From Sepiola atlantica (lineage: Eukaryota; Mollusca; Cephalopoda; Sepiida; Sepiolidae): DNA of 64,000 nucleotides. The notes under the pieces are model-generated. The model was not told the origin of the DNA. It did not search any database and saw only the letters and a program-made list of their open reading frames with translations. The position numbers were made by a program, and so were the translations under genes. The stretch is from positions 27,032,913 to 27,096,912 of the forward strand of contig OY744525.1 of assembly GCA_963556195.1 (NCBI GenBank). Direction: 5' to 3'. How positions within the stretch are numbered: the first letter of the stretch is position 1; each line of letters opens with the position of its first letter. This document shows positions 13,049-23,978 of the stretch, piece after piece.

Positions 13049-13825
13049 ATTCTTTTTTCTCTTCATCAGTCCTCTTTCCTTTATTTATATTTGCCTTTTC
13101 TTCTCTTTGATATGTTCTCTCTCTCACTCTCTCTTTCTCCCCCCCCTCACTTTTCTTCCTCCTCTCTCTTTACTTTCAACGCGTCCTTTATTACTTTCTG
13201 TCCTCTAGATATCGTGCTGTTATTCAGCGCGCACCGTCACAGTTGCCCCCCCCCGTCCCATCCTCTCCCTCAACCTTTTTTCTTTCACTTTTTCCCCCTC
13301 TCCCAACAACCCCATCAACAACCAAACTCTTCCTATTTGAACTATAACCCTTCCTTTTCTCTTACCCACTCCTGTCCTACCCCCTCTTCTCGTCAAGTCT
13401 CTCATAATTGTGCTACCACGTGCTTTCTACTGCCTACTCCCCCTCACATTAACAACCTCTTCTCGGCTGCCCCTCCCCCTCTCTCTCCCTATCTCTCTCT
13501 TTCTTTCTCTCTAACCTCCTTTTTACTCTGTGTGTTTATTATATTATTCCTATTCTGTTTTTTTCTTTTTACTTCTTTCTGCCTGACTATCATCTTTCTC
13601 CTTTTTTTTTTTACAATCCTTCTTTTCCACCCCTTCAAATCTGTGTATCACGATCCTTAGGCCGCCCCCTTTTCTACCCCTCACTTTAGTTACTTCTCCC
13701 CCTCACTCTTTCTCTCTGTCGTCTCTTCTTTTTCTCTCACTCTTTGATTCGTTTTCTCTCTCCCCTCCCCCTCTCTCTTGACTAGTTCACTTTCCTTTAA
13801 TTAATATTTGCCTTTCTGAAATGTA

Positions 13826-13891
<66 letters not shown>

Positions 13892-14359
13892 TTTCTCCTT
13901 ATTTTCTCATACGCGTCTTTTTCACTCTCATATTTTACACACGCGTGTACCACATTGTCGTACTCCCTCCCTTCTGTCTGTCTCTCTTTCTCTCTCCTTC
14001 TCTCCCCATCTCTCTCCCCTTGTCTCTCTCTCTCTCTTTCTCTCTCAAAATATCTCTTGTCCTTTTCTGTCTATTCTTTACTTTCCCTCCTCTCTTCCAA
14101 CATCTAATCCTCCCACCACCATTCGATCTCTCATACTGATTGCCTTATTTCTTATTGCATCTAAAACTTTTCTTTTGCTTTTCAAATATTTTCCTCCTTA
14201 CAATTGTGAGTTTGTCTTTCTTTTTCCCTCTCTCTTCTTATTTCTAACCCCCTTCCCTTGATGTTATCTTCTGTTTGTCTTTTATTACTCACCCCTCCCC
14301 TTGCTGTGTAGGCAATTTGTCTCCTCCACCAATCGCTCTCCTCTCACTCTCTTTGTTCC

Positions 14360-14398
<39 letters not shown>

Positions 14399-14462
14399 TC
14401 TCTGTTTTTGCTTAATCTATTTCAGAGATTTTAATCTCCTCTTTCTCTTATAACACACACAC

Positions 14463-14541
<79 letters not shown>

Positions 14542-14659
14542 AATGCACGTGTATGTGAGATTCTTGCATTTGGTTTGCCAATCTGCTGTTAACAACTTGT
14601 TTTTTCCCTTTGTATTATTCTCTCTCTCTCTCTCTCTCTCTCTCCCTTTCTCTCTCTCT

Positions 14660-15046
14660 CAAGTTCTCTTTCCTTTCTTCTATCTTTGTCGTCTTAAATT
14701 TGCTGTCTTTCTAAATTCTCTCTCTCTCTTTCTCTATCTCTATCTCCCTCTCTCTCAGTCTGTATGTCTATCTGTCTGTCTCTCTCTCTCTCTCTCGAGT
14801 TCTCTTTCCTTTCTTCTATCTTTGCCCTCTTAAATTTGCTGTCTTTCTAAATTCTCTCTCTCTCTGTCTCTCTCTCTCTCGAGTTCTCTTTCCTTTCTTC
14901 TATCTTTGCCCTCTTAAATTTGCTGTCTTTCTAAATTCTCTCTCTCTCTGTCTCTCTCTCTCTCGAGTTCTCTTTCCTTTCTTCTATCTTTGCCCTCTTA
15001 AATTTGCTGTCTTTCTAAATTCTCTATCTCTCTTTCTCTCTCTCTC
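14660..15046. repeat. 84-bp tandem repeat inside the polypyrimidine tract
   Basis: Four copies of a unit starting AGTTCTCTTTCCTTTCTTC and containing CTTAAATTTGCTGTC then TAAATTCTC begin at about 14662, 14798, 14882 and 14966. The last three are spaced exactly 84 bp apart and are nearly identical. The first spacing is longer because of an extra CT-rich insert. Confidence 0.9.
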
Positions 15047-15622
15047 TCTCTTACTTTCTATCCCTCTCTCTTTCTCTCCAATCTTTCTCCGTTTCTCTCT
15101 CCTTCGTTCGCTTTCTTTCGCACTGACTTTCTCTGTGTCTTTCTTTCTCTCTTAACTAGTTTTATTTCATTTATTTATCTGCTCTTTTTAAAAATCTTTC
15201 TCACCCCCCTCTCTCTCTACTTCTCTCACTCTCTCTTTTACTCACCCTCTTTTTTCTTCCCCTTTCTCTCTAACTCTATTATATCTCTATCTCTCTGTCA
15301 AAATTTCTTTTTTTTTTCTTTTTTATCTTTCCCCCCCACCTTCTCTTTCTACTTGCTGTCTTTCTAAAATCTCTGTTTATTTGTTCTTCACTCTCTTTCA
15401 TTCTTTTTCTCTCACTCTATTTCTCTTAACTAGTCCACCTTCCTTAATTCATCTCTCTCGCTCACCTTTTTTGCCCCAATTTCTCCCTTTTATTTCTCTT
15501 TCTTTCTCTTTCTTTATTTCTCTTTCTTTCTTTCTTTTTCTCTCCCTATCTCTAACTTACTCTCTCTGAACTAAATCTCATTAATTTTTTCTATTTTTCT
15601 TTTCTTCAATTTGTCTATAAAA

Positions 15623-15659
<37 letters not shown>

Positions 15660-15668
<9 letters not shown>

Positions 15669-15894
15669 ATCTATTTCTCTTTCTGGTTTTATATATTTTC
15701 TCTTTTAGATGTTGCCTTCTTAAAAATCCCTTTTTATTTCTCTCCTTTCTCTCTTTTTTTACCTCGTTCTCTTTCCTTCTTTTTTTTTGTCTTTTCCCTT
15801 TCTTCTTTTTGATCATCCTAAATTCTTTTCTTTCTCTCTTCTTTTCTGTATATAGATTCTTCTCACCTCCCTTTCTTTGTGTACTTGTTACACC

Positions 15895-15944
<50 letters not shown>

Positions 15945-16023
15945 GATCAGTTCTCTTCCTTGTTGCATTTATCACTTATTTGTTTCATCTCTTTTTTCTC
16001 TCATTTCTCTTTCTCTTATTTTC

Positions 16024-16063
<40 letters not shown>

Positions 16064-16110
16064 TACTATATGCACTTTTGTCTCTGTTTAATTCTTACTC
16101 ACTCTACCTA

Positions 16111-16164
<54 letters not shown>

Positions 16165-16850
16165 CCCCTCCTTTATTGCATTCCACTCATTTGTCTCATC
16201 CATCTTTAAATCTTGAACTCATCTGCTTTTGATCTTTTGTTCTCTTTCATTCTCTTTTTCTTAATTAATTCTCCCAAACTTTTCTTCTCCCTCCTCATAT
16301 TTCACTTGACTCTCTTGTGCCACTGATCATTCTTCCTCTCTCTTTGTCTTTTCATTTATTTCCCAGCCATTCATTATTCAATACTTCTTTTTTACTCCTT
16401 TCTTTCACACTCCTTTTTTCCCCTTTTTAGGTTCTCTTCATTAACAATAATTCCCATTCTTTCTCATTTAATTTGTATGCTTCACAGTTTCTTTTCTCAT
16501 GCCAAATCACTTTGGTTTCTTCCTTTTTGATTATTTTTCACTTCTTCTCTCCTCTTTCCTCGTTCTCCTGTTTGTAAAAATCTTCTTTTTTTTTCTTTTG
16601 CCGTCTATATTCACCATTTCCTTAAGTAACTGCCTTTACACATTTTCTCTCCCTTTATTTTATTCATACATTTTCTTTAATTAATAAATCTCTTTACATT
16701 TTGTTTCCCCTTATTTTTTTTATCACTTTTGGGCTCAATCACCATCTCTCTCTCTCTCTCTCTCATCTATTTCTCTTTCTGGTTTTATATATTTTCTCTT
16801 TTAGATGTTGCCTTCTTAAAAATCCCTTTTTATTTCTCTCCTTTCTCTCT
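15660..16850. repeat. Direct duplication of about 95 bp, 1.1 kb apart
   Basis: The segment beginning TCTCATCTATTTCTC and containing TTTTAGATGTTGCC then CTTAAAAATCCC occurs at about 15662-15755 and again at about 16761-16852 with no visible difference over most of its length. Both copies lie in the polypyrimidine tract. The second is bracketed by CAATCACCATC motifs at 16737 and 16863. Confidence 0.85.
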
Positions 16851-16904
16851 CACTTTTGGGGTCAATCACCATCGTTATCTCTCGAATAATGGGTGGGTGA
16901 CCCA

Positions 16905-17324
16905 TATATATAATTTAGTAAATGTTCTGAATTAAAAAAAACAAAAAATATTTTAACTCATACAATCGTTTTTGCCCATTTTAAAACATACATTCTCTTG
17001 ATAACAAAATTCAAGATTTTTTCAAAAGGCTCCATCAGTGAATTTTTGCCATCAAAATTAAAACAAACAGAACCGCTTACATTCAAAATTGTCCTCTTCA
17101 TTTGACTTACTTGTCCCTTTTTTTCACAGACCAATGAGAATTCTTTTAGGTTATACCCTTTTGTAGATGAACGTCAAAACTGGTATTATAAGACACTCAA
17201 AAAATGATCTTACTTTCTTTCATAATGTTCGCTATTAGCCCCATTAATCAAAATAATACACTATAAAAACATATAAATAAAGAAAAAGTTTTTTTCACCT
17301 ACAATCATCTTTTCTCTTTTTCGG

Positions 17325-17330
<6 letters not shown>
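16905..17330. repeat. Dispersed repeat, copy 1 (second copy at 18735-19012)
   Basis: This copy and 18735-19012 share, in order, GCCCATTT-AAAA-ATA, a TTGATA/ATGATA step, an AAAAGGCT-CATCAGTG block, and a later CTTTTAGGT / TAACCCTATTC-CTTGTAG segment. Divergence is substantial. Nothing coding is seen. Both copies lie next to (TA)n or repeat-rich DNA. Confidence 0.55.
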
Positions 17331-17401
<71 letters not shown>

Positions 17402-17405
<4 letters not shown>

Positions 17406-17595
17406 ATTTTATTCCATTAGTTGCGACAAAACAAGTTTTGTTTCATTGGTGCAAATAGCGACCAACTCATCGGGCCGGCGAAAGGAATTCAAATGGCATA
17501 AAATTTTAACTTCACTTTAACGGGAGATTGAAAATTGAAAATACATTGGAGGGGGAGGGGGACAGAGTTGGGGCTTTGTCTATAACGGTGACATG

Positions 17596-17601
<6 letters not shown>
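17402..17601 (+). repeat. Truncated third copy of the 738-bp arm repeat
   Basis: Following a (TA)n block (17329-17401), this 200-bp segment matches the outer end of the inverted arms at 44535-45272 and 47068-47803. Shared pieces include GATTTTATTCCATTAGTTGC, AGCGACCAACTCATCGGGC and the GGAGGGGGAGGGGGACAGAG block. Differences such as CCGGCGAAAGG for CTGGCGATGG show it is older than the two arms. It stops at GGGACA where a second (TA)n block (17602-17658) begins. Confidence 0.9.
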
Positions 17602-17662
<61 letters not shown>

Positions 17663-17734
17663 TTCACACAAGAGTTTATGTAGTAGTTCAATAGTGTACA
17701 ATACGACTAGCTCATGAACTAGAGTTCATAATAT

Positions 17735-18480
17735 AATATACTAGCGGAACCTGTCGCCCGGCGTTGCATGGGAGAAAGTACTACCTATTGCATGACGTCG
17801 AATAAAAAAAGGAACGGCCTATTGTTTTTCTCCCCCCCCCCTCTACCGTGTTGGCGAATGCTATAAATTAAAAAAAAAAAAAGTGGTATAGTAGAATGGG
17901 ATCGAACGCTGAAACTGACGATCATGAAACCTGCCTTCCTAACGACAGCGCCACCGTTTCGAGTTTAAAATACATGTGAAAATAGGTCAATTAAGCTAAG
18001 CTTGATTATGGGCATGCGTGTTATGTTAAGATTCAGCAATGACACGGTTTATGTCATTTGTAGATGATGAAAATGACTGGATTTGGGCAAGTTTTCTATA
18101 ATATGCGTGTTAAAGGTGTATGATTTTGAAAATGTAAATGTATCGGGGTCTACCAGTATCTTGGTGCTTATTGAATTAAATAGGAAGTCGATTCGATCAA
18201 GAAATTGTAGCCGCCATGTTGAATGAATAAATGTTGCAGGAACTGTGTTCGTTAATTTCATTTGCTTAATTCCGGAATTAATATAGAGTCATAGGTAGAA
18301 TTTGAAATAACGTAATCTGATATTCGCGGAAAATCATCGGAGTGAACGGGAGCGGTCATTAAGTCTTTGCGTATTGCTTTATATTATGTAGTAAATTAAT
18401 ACCAGGCAAATAATAAATAAGAACTGGGTGTTTTGTGAAAATTAAACTGTGCTTATTAGTTCCCGGTGTCGATGAGTAGA
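17735..18480. repeat. Dispersed repeat with GCCCGGCGTTGC motif and tRNA-like box
   Basis: Begins TACTAGCGGAACCTGTCGCC followed by CGGCGTTGCATGGG. A related start occurs at 54733 (ACTAGCTAACCTGTGTCCTGG) and a weaker one at 38823. On the minus strand 17962-17885 resembles a tRNA promoter: an A-box-like TGGCGCTGTCG (17953-17943) and a B-box-like GTTCGATCCC (17907-17898). This may be a tRNA-derived SINE fragment inside a larger repeat. The rest, to about 18480, holds no coding sequence that I recognise. Confidence 0.45.
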
Positions 18481-19015
18481 GTGACAGTACAGAATTATTA
18501 GGGAGAAAAGTTTTTGCTACCACCTATATGGAGTTGGTTTTTCGGAGAGACGTGGATGGTGGGCCAAATATAATATTTAGTGTTATATAGAAAAAAATAA
18601 TAAATTTACTAAAACACGCTCGAGTGAATAAGTGTAATATAGTGGTGAGTTTAGTAGCATGTGATGCATGTGGTTATTTTCTTATACTCCGAAAAGGTAC
18701 AGGGGAAAAAACGTCTCTACTTTATATATTAGATAGAAATATAGTAATTATTATCAGACAATTGTGTCTGCCCATTTCAAAATATATATTTTCATGATAT
18801 ACAAAATATCATAAACACCTACGAAAAGGCTTCATCAGTGTACATTCGCCACAATCAGGCTAAATTAATTTAATTTTTATATCTTTTTTTTTCTTTTCTT
18901 TTTTACCTCGGATCAAACGGAAATTTTTGCTTTAACCCTATTCACTTGTAGTTAAAAGTTCAAAACATATTATGACAATCGAATCTTTTTCATTTTTTAA
19001 TTTCAAAATGTTTAT

Positions 19016-19632
19016 ACTAGTTATGGGACGATTCTAATATTTTTACTGATTCAATTACCGATTCTGTTCTATATTTCCAATTCCGAAACAATTACTGATT
19101 CTAATTCTAAAATTACCCAATCGTCTAAAAAGTAGAATTTTATTTTTTAAGGGGGGGGGGGGGGTCATTGTCTACTTTTAAATGTAGATTTTTTTTTTTA
19201 ATTTAACAAACTTCTTAATGTTTTCATTTTATGTATTGTATCTAAAATTTGTATAGACTCATTGTGAAATTTTAATCTATATTTTTCACTTGTGCCATTT
19301 TTTATTTATTTATCCACTGGTGTCATTTTTACCGGTGCCATTTTTACTGTGCCATATTTCCCAGTGCTATTTTTTACCTAAATTCGTTTTCATGATCTAT
19401 AAATTTTAGTTTTACTGGTAGTTTAAAAACAATAAATATTTATCATTTGATCATTAGTACCAGCAATGGAAAATTAAGTTTTAAACAAACAAACAAAAAT
19501 AATAAAAGAAAAGAATCGTTTTTATTTATGAATCGGAAATTAAGCTCAAATCTTTCTGATTACGATTTCGATACCATAAACAGTTCCGATTTTTCCGATT
19601 CCCGATTCCGATTAATCGTCTCATGACTATTT
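19016..19632. mobile_element. Non-autonomous element with short terminal inverted repeats
   Basis: The left end reads TAGTTATGGGACGATT and the right end, reverse-complemented, TAGTCATGAGACGATT. Both ends continue into CCGATTC-rich sequence (19065-19120 and 19580-19612), so the subterminal regions are complementary too. The middle contains GTGCCATTTTTACTG-type tandem motifs at 19300-19365 and poly-G at 19150. No transposase is present. The superfamily is uncertain; a clear target duplication was not found. Confidence 0.55.
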
Positions 19633-19923
19633 CATACTTGATCAATAAAAACAATACACAAAAAAGCACATATAAATGAATAAACAATTAACACGCACTA
19701 CAACGGTCCATATTTTCCTCTGCCTTTTCTTCTTCTTTTTCTTTATTCTGCCTCATTTTTTATCCTTTCATCATAGCGTACATCTCACTATATAGTTATC
19801 TATTAATCTCGTATTAACCACTTCCGGTTAGGGTATAAATAACCTATATATCAATATGATCAATTCATTATTTCTTTCTTAATTTTTATTTTAACTATCA
19901 TTCTTACCTATTATGTATATATA

Positions 19924-19924
<1 letters not shown>

Positions 19925-20000
<76 letters not shown>
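19925..20000. repeat. (TA)n microsatellite
   Basis: A nearly pure TA tract that abuts the left end of the MITE at 20001. Confidence 0.95.
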
Positions 20001-20004
<4 letters not shown>

Positions 20005-20395
20005 CATGAAAAATGCCAGTATACTGAAATCATATGCCCTTAATAGGGTTAAGATAAAAATTCATATACACTAAATGTACAAAAGCAAGGAAATTCCCAA
20101 ATTTTTACACTTTTATTGTCATTAAGGGTATACGAGCACAACAGGGCTATGTATTTTACTGGTAGAAATTTTTCTTCAGCACACCTCACACACTTCATCC
20201 ACTCATGCATAGATATTTATACTGTAGTGATGTGATAATGAAATGGTTTGGTTGATATGTAGTCATACCCTTAATGACAATAAAAGTGTAAACATTTGGG
20301 AATTTCCTTGCTTTTGTACATTTAGTGTATATGAATTTTCATCTTAACCCTATTAAGGGCATATGATTTCAGTATACTGGCATTTATCATGGAAT
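20001..20395. mobile_element. MITE with 131-bp terminal inverted repeats
   Basis: A 395-bp element whose arms 20001-20131 and 20265-20395 are near-perfect reverse complements. They start ATTCCATG and include CCCTTAATAGGGTTAAGAT and CACTTTTATTGTCATTAAGGG. Only a handful of mismatches were seen by eye. The 133-bp centre is unrelated to the arms. There is no open frame of note. Its left end adjoins a (TA)n tract, so any TA target duplication cannot be distinguished there. Confidence 0.9.
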
Positions 20396-20833
20396 GTCAC
20401 TACTTTTGTAAAGGCTATGCCTCAATACAATGCCTTCTCATAAGTTTTTTTGGAATTTTCTGGAAAACTAAGGTATATGGTAAGCTGAAATTAAAATGCC
20501 ATCAACTAGACCCTAGAACCTCTATCTCTGCCAAAAATCAGCTGAATCCATCAAATAGTTGATGAGATACAGGGTGGCACATACGTACGTACGTACGTAC
20601 GTACACACAGATAACATGATTTCATGATTGAACTTTCTGGATCTCTGGGTTGCCTTGACTAATGATGCTGAAATTCTACACACTTATAGAACCTATCAAA
20701 TAAAAATTTTGTGCAAAGATTTAACTAATTTGGTTTATTGGATTTTGAGTTATGATTCATCAAAGAAATGAGATTTCCAGCATAGGCCATTCGTAAAGTC
20801 TATTACGGGATAGAGCGCTCTCGCGCCTCCCTT

Positions 20834-20910
<77 letters not shown>

Positions 20911-20988
20911 TGTTAATAAAGTCTCTTTACAATTTAAAAAGCTAATTATGAAGCAGACATTTGAGATATTATCTTGACTATATTTGTT
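20396..20988. other. Non-coding DNA with ACGT and TA microsatellites
   Basis: Holds (ACGT)n at 20582-20606 and (TA)n at 20838-20908. The stretch 20909-20935 (GGTGTTAATAAAGTCTC...) looks like one terminal repeat of the decayed mariner-type element on its right. No gene is seen. Confidence 0.5.
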
Positions 20989-20989
20989 T

Positions 20990-21905
20990 TTTTTAATTAA
21001 TGTTTATTTAAGTTTTTTTCAACTAATTTATACACCTCTATATGAGCACCATTAGTTGTACAAAGCACATCAAAACGGTACTCGATTTCTTTCCATGTTC
21101 TATGTAGAATAGCCTCGTCATTCGTGGCAATGGAATAAGCAATCATTTGCTTCAAGTCAGTAATGTCCGTATCTAAGTTCAATATCTTTTACATAACCCT
21201 ATAGAAATAAGTTCAAGGCAGTGATATCTGGTGACCGTGCTGGCGTGCGATTCCAATCCATCGGTCTGGAAATGTTTGATTGGGGAACATCAAACGTGCA
21301 GTTCCCAATGTGATAGTGCACTATCTTGCTGGAAAATGATAGTTGGTTCAAAACCAATCAGTTGTGGTGTTACATATTCGGTTAGAAGATTGAGGTAAAC
21401 AGTTGCAGTAATTGTTTCCTCGTTGAAGAAAAATTGCCCAATTATTCGATTTTCCACCATGTGTACCACCCATTAATTTTTTAGCTAAAGCTCGCTAGTC
21501 ACATGAAGATGTTCTCATCTCCAGATTCTCACACTGTATCTGTTTATTTTCCCTGAAACATGAAAAGTGGCATCATCACTAAAAAAAAAACTTGCATGAG
21601 GAATGTTTCATCCTCAGAAATTTGTTCCATCATGTTTACTGCAAGCTTTCTTCGTTTTTGTTTATCATTTGGATCAAGTGTCTGTAACAGTTGCACTTTT
21701 TAAGCGTACAACCGTAAGTTTTTGTGTGAGACCTTGTGAACTTTTAAACGTGGTAATTTCAACTGTCTAACAGCAGTGTGGATTGACTTTGTAGGCAAAC
21801 GATTAAAAGCTTGCATTACACTCGATGTCTTCCTCAGATGTTCTTGGTCGCCCACTCCTTCCTTTATCCAACAATGATCTTGAAGAATAGCGTTGTCGTT
21901 CTGAA
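20990..21905 (-). pseudogene. Decayed Tc1/mariner-superfamily transposase
   Basis: Minus-strand translation across several frames gives an IS630/Tc1/mariner transposase in order. GRPRTSEEDIE lies near 21850-21815, followed by a degraded HTH region. The first catalytic block reads FSDDATFHVSGKINR near 21580-21535, the second IIFQQDSALSHW near 21345-21310, and the C-terminal segment LDTDITDLKQ...YRFDVLCTTNGAHIE is open at 21182-20997. The third catalytic region, between about 21250 and 21190, is scrambled. Frameshifts and stops throughout make it a pseudogene. It is a different family from the intact mariner at 27875-29178, whose protein text does not match. Confidence 0.75.
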
Positions 21906-22264
21906 TAGAAAATCAGAAATTATATCCAACTGTTTACATAAAAGTAAACTTAAATAACAACAATTCAAAATTAATTAAATATATAAATTAAATTGATTCT
22001 GCCAGAAATTTGCAACTTTTATTACCGTAATCGCATCTAATTTAATACACTCAACTAACTATAATATAGAGACAGGAATCATATACCGTGTACCCTTATA
22101 AGATAACTTATAAAAACGGTTAAGCAGTAAAAAAAAAAATGTGTTCCATTTGGTGATCCATTGAGCTCAGGTTAGATTGTTTGAATCAGGAAAGAGAGAG
22201 GTTGCAAAGGCAGTTGAATATAAAATAAGACAAACAAAATAAAAAATTACCCCTTTTTCTCGCT

Positions 22265-22297
<33 letters not shown>

Positions 22298-22985
22298 TTT
22301 TCCTCTCCAACTACGAGTTAAATATTATTACTGTTTGTGATAGCATTTTATTCTTTGCTTTCTTTATTACCTTCGACTGTTAATAAACAGAGAGAGAGAG
22401 AGAAGGGGGAGAGGGAGAGAGAAAAAGAGAAATAGTATAAATTATAAGACTACTCCAGTGCTCTATTTTGTTATGAAGGGCCATGCATTCATACTGTAAG
22501 AGCCAGTTATATCTCTTACCAAAGAGCTCAACCCATATGTGTATGTGTGTTGTTAATCTCTTTAAGTATTCTGCTCTCTATTTTAACTGAATATATTTAA
22601 TTTTCCAGTTCTTTTTGTCTCCAACCCGTTATCTTATTTTACTTTGTTTCTTATGCTTTTGTACTGTAGTTTTTTAAAATTATTTTTTCGTCTTTCTTTC
22701 TTTTGATATCTTCTACATTTAATCTTTACAACCTTTTTGTCTTATCTGAAATTCTAAATATGTTCCAAAAGCATTCAGCTACCTTGCCACTTCTACTCTT
22801 TTCATCTTACCATAATTCAGCGATGTCCAACCTTTTTTTTCTTTTTTGGAGGGGGGGGGGGCACCTAATCATCTCTAAAATATTGACCCCCCCCCCCGGA
22901 TGTGGCATGGCAATATATAATTCTGATCATTTAAAATGTGAACTATGTTTCAGCTGAAGAAGTTTAAAACGCTAATACCTTGGTT
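21906..22985. other. Non-coding DNA with CT and GA tracts
   Basis: Contains (TC)n at 22265-22292, (GA)n at 22388-22430 and poly-G/poly-C runs near 22852-22900. Two short frames exist, but neither has recognisable content. No gene is supported. Confidence 0.5.
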
Positions 22986-22986
22986 T

Positions 22987-23016
22987 AAACCCTAACCCTA
23001 ACCCTAGCCCTAACCT
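22987..23016 (-). repeat. Interstitial telomeric repeat (CCCTAA)n
   Basis: Five units of CCCTAA type, one with a G substitution (CCCTAG), are flanked on both sides by TTGGTTTAAAC-like sequence. This is the animal telomere repeat read on its C-rich strand. A second tract in the opposite orientation occurs at 31615-31664. Confidence 0.85.
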
Positions 23017-23131
23017 TGGTTTAAACAAGCTTCAAAAGAACATGGAATCCATGAAAATGAAATAAACAAAAGACAGTTAAAGTTATGTGCAAGAAATTGT
23101 AAAAATAAAAACAAAAAGAACATTAAGTAGG

Positions 23132-23198
23132 GTGATGATGATTATGATGATGATGATGATGATGATGATGACGACGACGACGACGACGACGACGACGG
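23132..23198. repeat. (GAT)n followed by (GAC)n
   Basis: A GAT trinucleotide run changes cleanly to GAC repeats at about 23171. It adjoins the 5' break of the first R2/R4-like retrotransposon fragment. Confidence 0.95.
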
Positions 23199-23957
23199 TA
23201 CTAGGAACAATCCCCAAAAACCTGGAGAAAAGATTGGGAGAAATTGGAATCAAAGGGACCATCGAAACCATACAAAGGACGGCAATGATCAAAACAGTTG
23301 CAATCTTAAGGAAAATCCTTGAATGCGAAAACCAACCCGCATAAGCTACAAAGGGTAACCAGTCACAAGGAATTTACAAAAGGGAGAAAACAAAACCACA
23401 CGAAGAACACTGCAACACGAACCAAGGAACAGAAACTGCAAGAAACATCACTTCATAATCTCCTTCCCCCCTCCCCAATAAATTACACCGGTCTCAGCTA
23501 ACACCACACAAAAATGAACCAAAGAACAAAAATTACAAGAAACACTATAAGAACTCCCCTTCCCTCCCCACCTCACCCCCCCCCCCAAAAAAAAATGATG
23601 CTGGCCTAGGCTGACACCAGACAAAATATTTGTAGAGGGTCGAGGATAATGAGAAGACCAAGGAGGGACAGCACAAACCAGACCTCCACTGGAAGAGTGC
23701 AGAGAATACTGGGACCTTGGGAAGGCTTATTGCCACTCAAATTCCAGAGAAGACCAATGGTCCTTACCAGAGAGAAATCAATGGTAAGAGGCTGTTGTGA
23801 TACCGCAAGGTTATTTGCGGTGGTTATCGAAAAGAGGTGAAGAATACTGGAAATCTGGGCAGACTTGTTGTCACTCAGACTCCAGAAAATACCGCTGGTT
23901 GTTGTCGGTGAGCAATCACTGACGATGATTTGTGTGAGAATTCCGAGTGAGTACAAA
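23196..23957 (+). pseudogene. R2/R4-like non-LTR retrotransposon, 3' fragment (copy A)
   Basis: Only the C-terminal end of the protein is left, open as VLGTIPKNLEKRLGEIGIKGTIETIQRTAMIKTVAILRKIL at 23198-23325. This is the conserved tail that follows the restriction-enzyme-like endonuclease in these elements. About 600 bp of 3' untranslated region follow, with CTCAGACTCCAG and GAGCAATCACTGACGATGA motifs shared by the other copies. It ends GTGAGTACAAATAATAAT, passing into an (AAT)n tract at 23956-23979. It is 5'-truncated at the GAT/GAC microsatellite and is followed directly by copy B in the same orientation. Confidence 0.8.
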
Positions 23958-23978
23958 TAATAATAATAATAATAATAA

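Larger units (their letters stand above)
12471..16900. repeat. 4.4-kb polypyrimidine tract
   Basis: The plus strand is almost entirely C and T, with pure (TC)n blocks at about 12628-12698, 12841-12890, 12993-13045, 13830-13887 and 16112-16160. A (CA)n block lies at 14453-14540, (CTGT)n near 15626-15652 and 15896-15925, and (TA)n at 16027-16060. A motif reading GCCAAT-TGCT-TTAACAACTTGTTC recurs near 12711, 12807 and 14577, so the tract grew by duplication of larger units as well as slippage. Long open frames here encode only Ser/Leu/Phe runs and are not genes. Confidence 0.95.

Noticed and set aside
12923..13660. 245-codon open frame rich in Ser, Leu and Phe
   Set aside because: Produced by the polypyrimidine strand, which contains few stop codons. 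No domain, and parallel frames are open as well.
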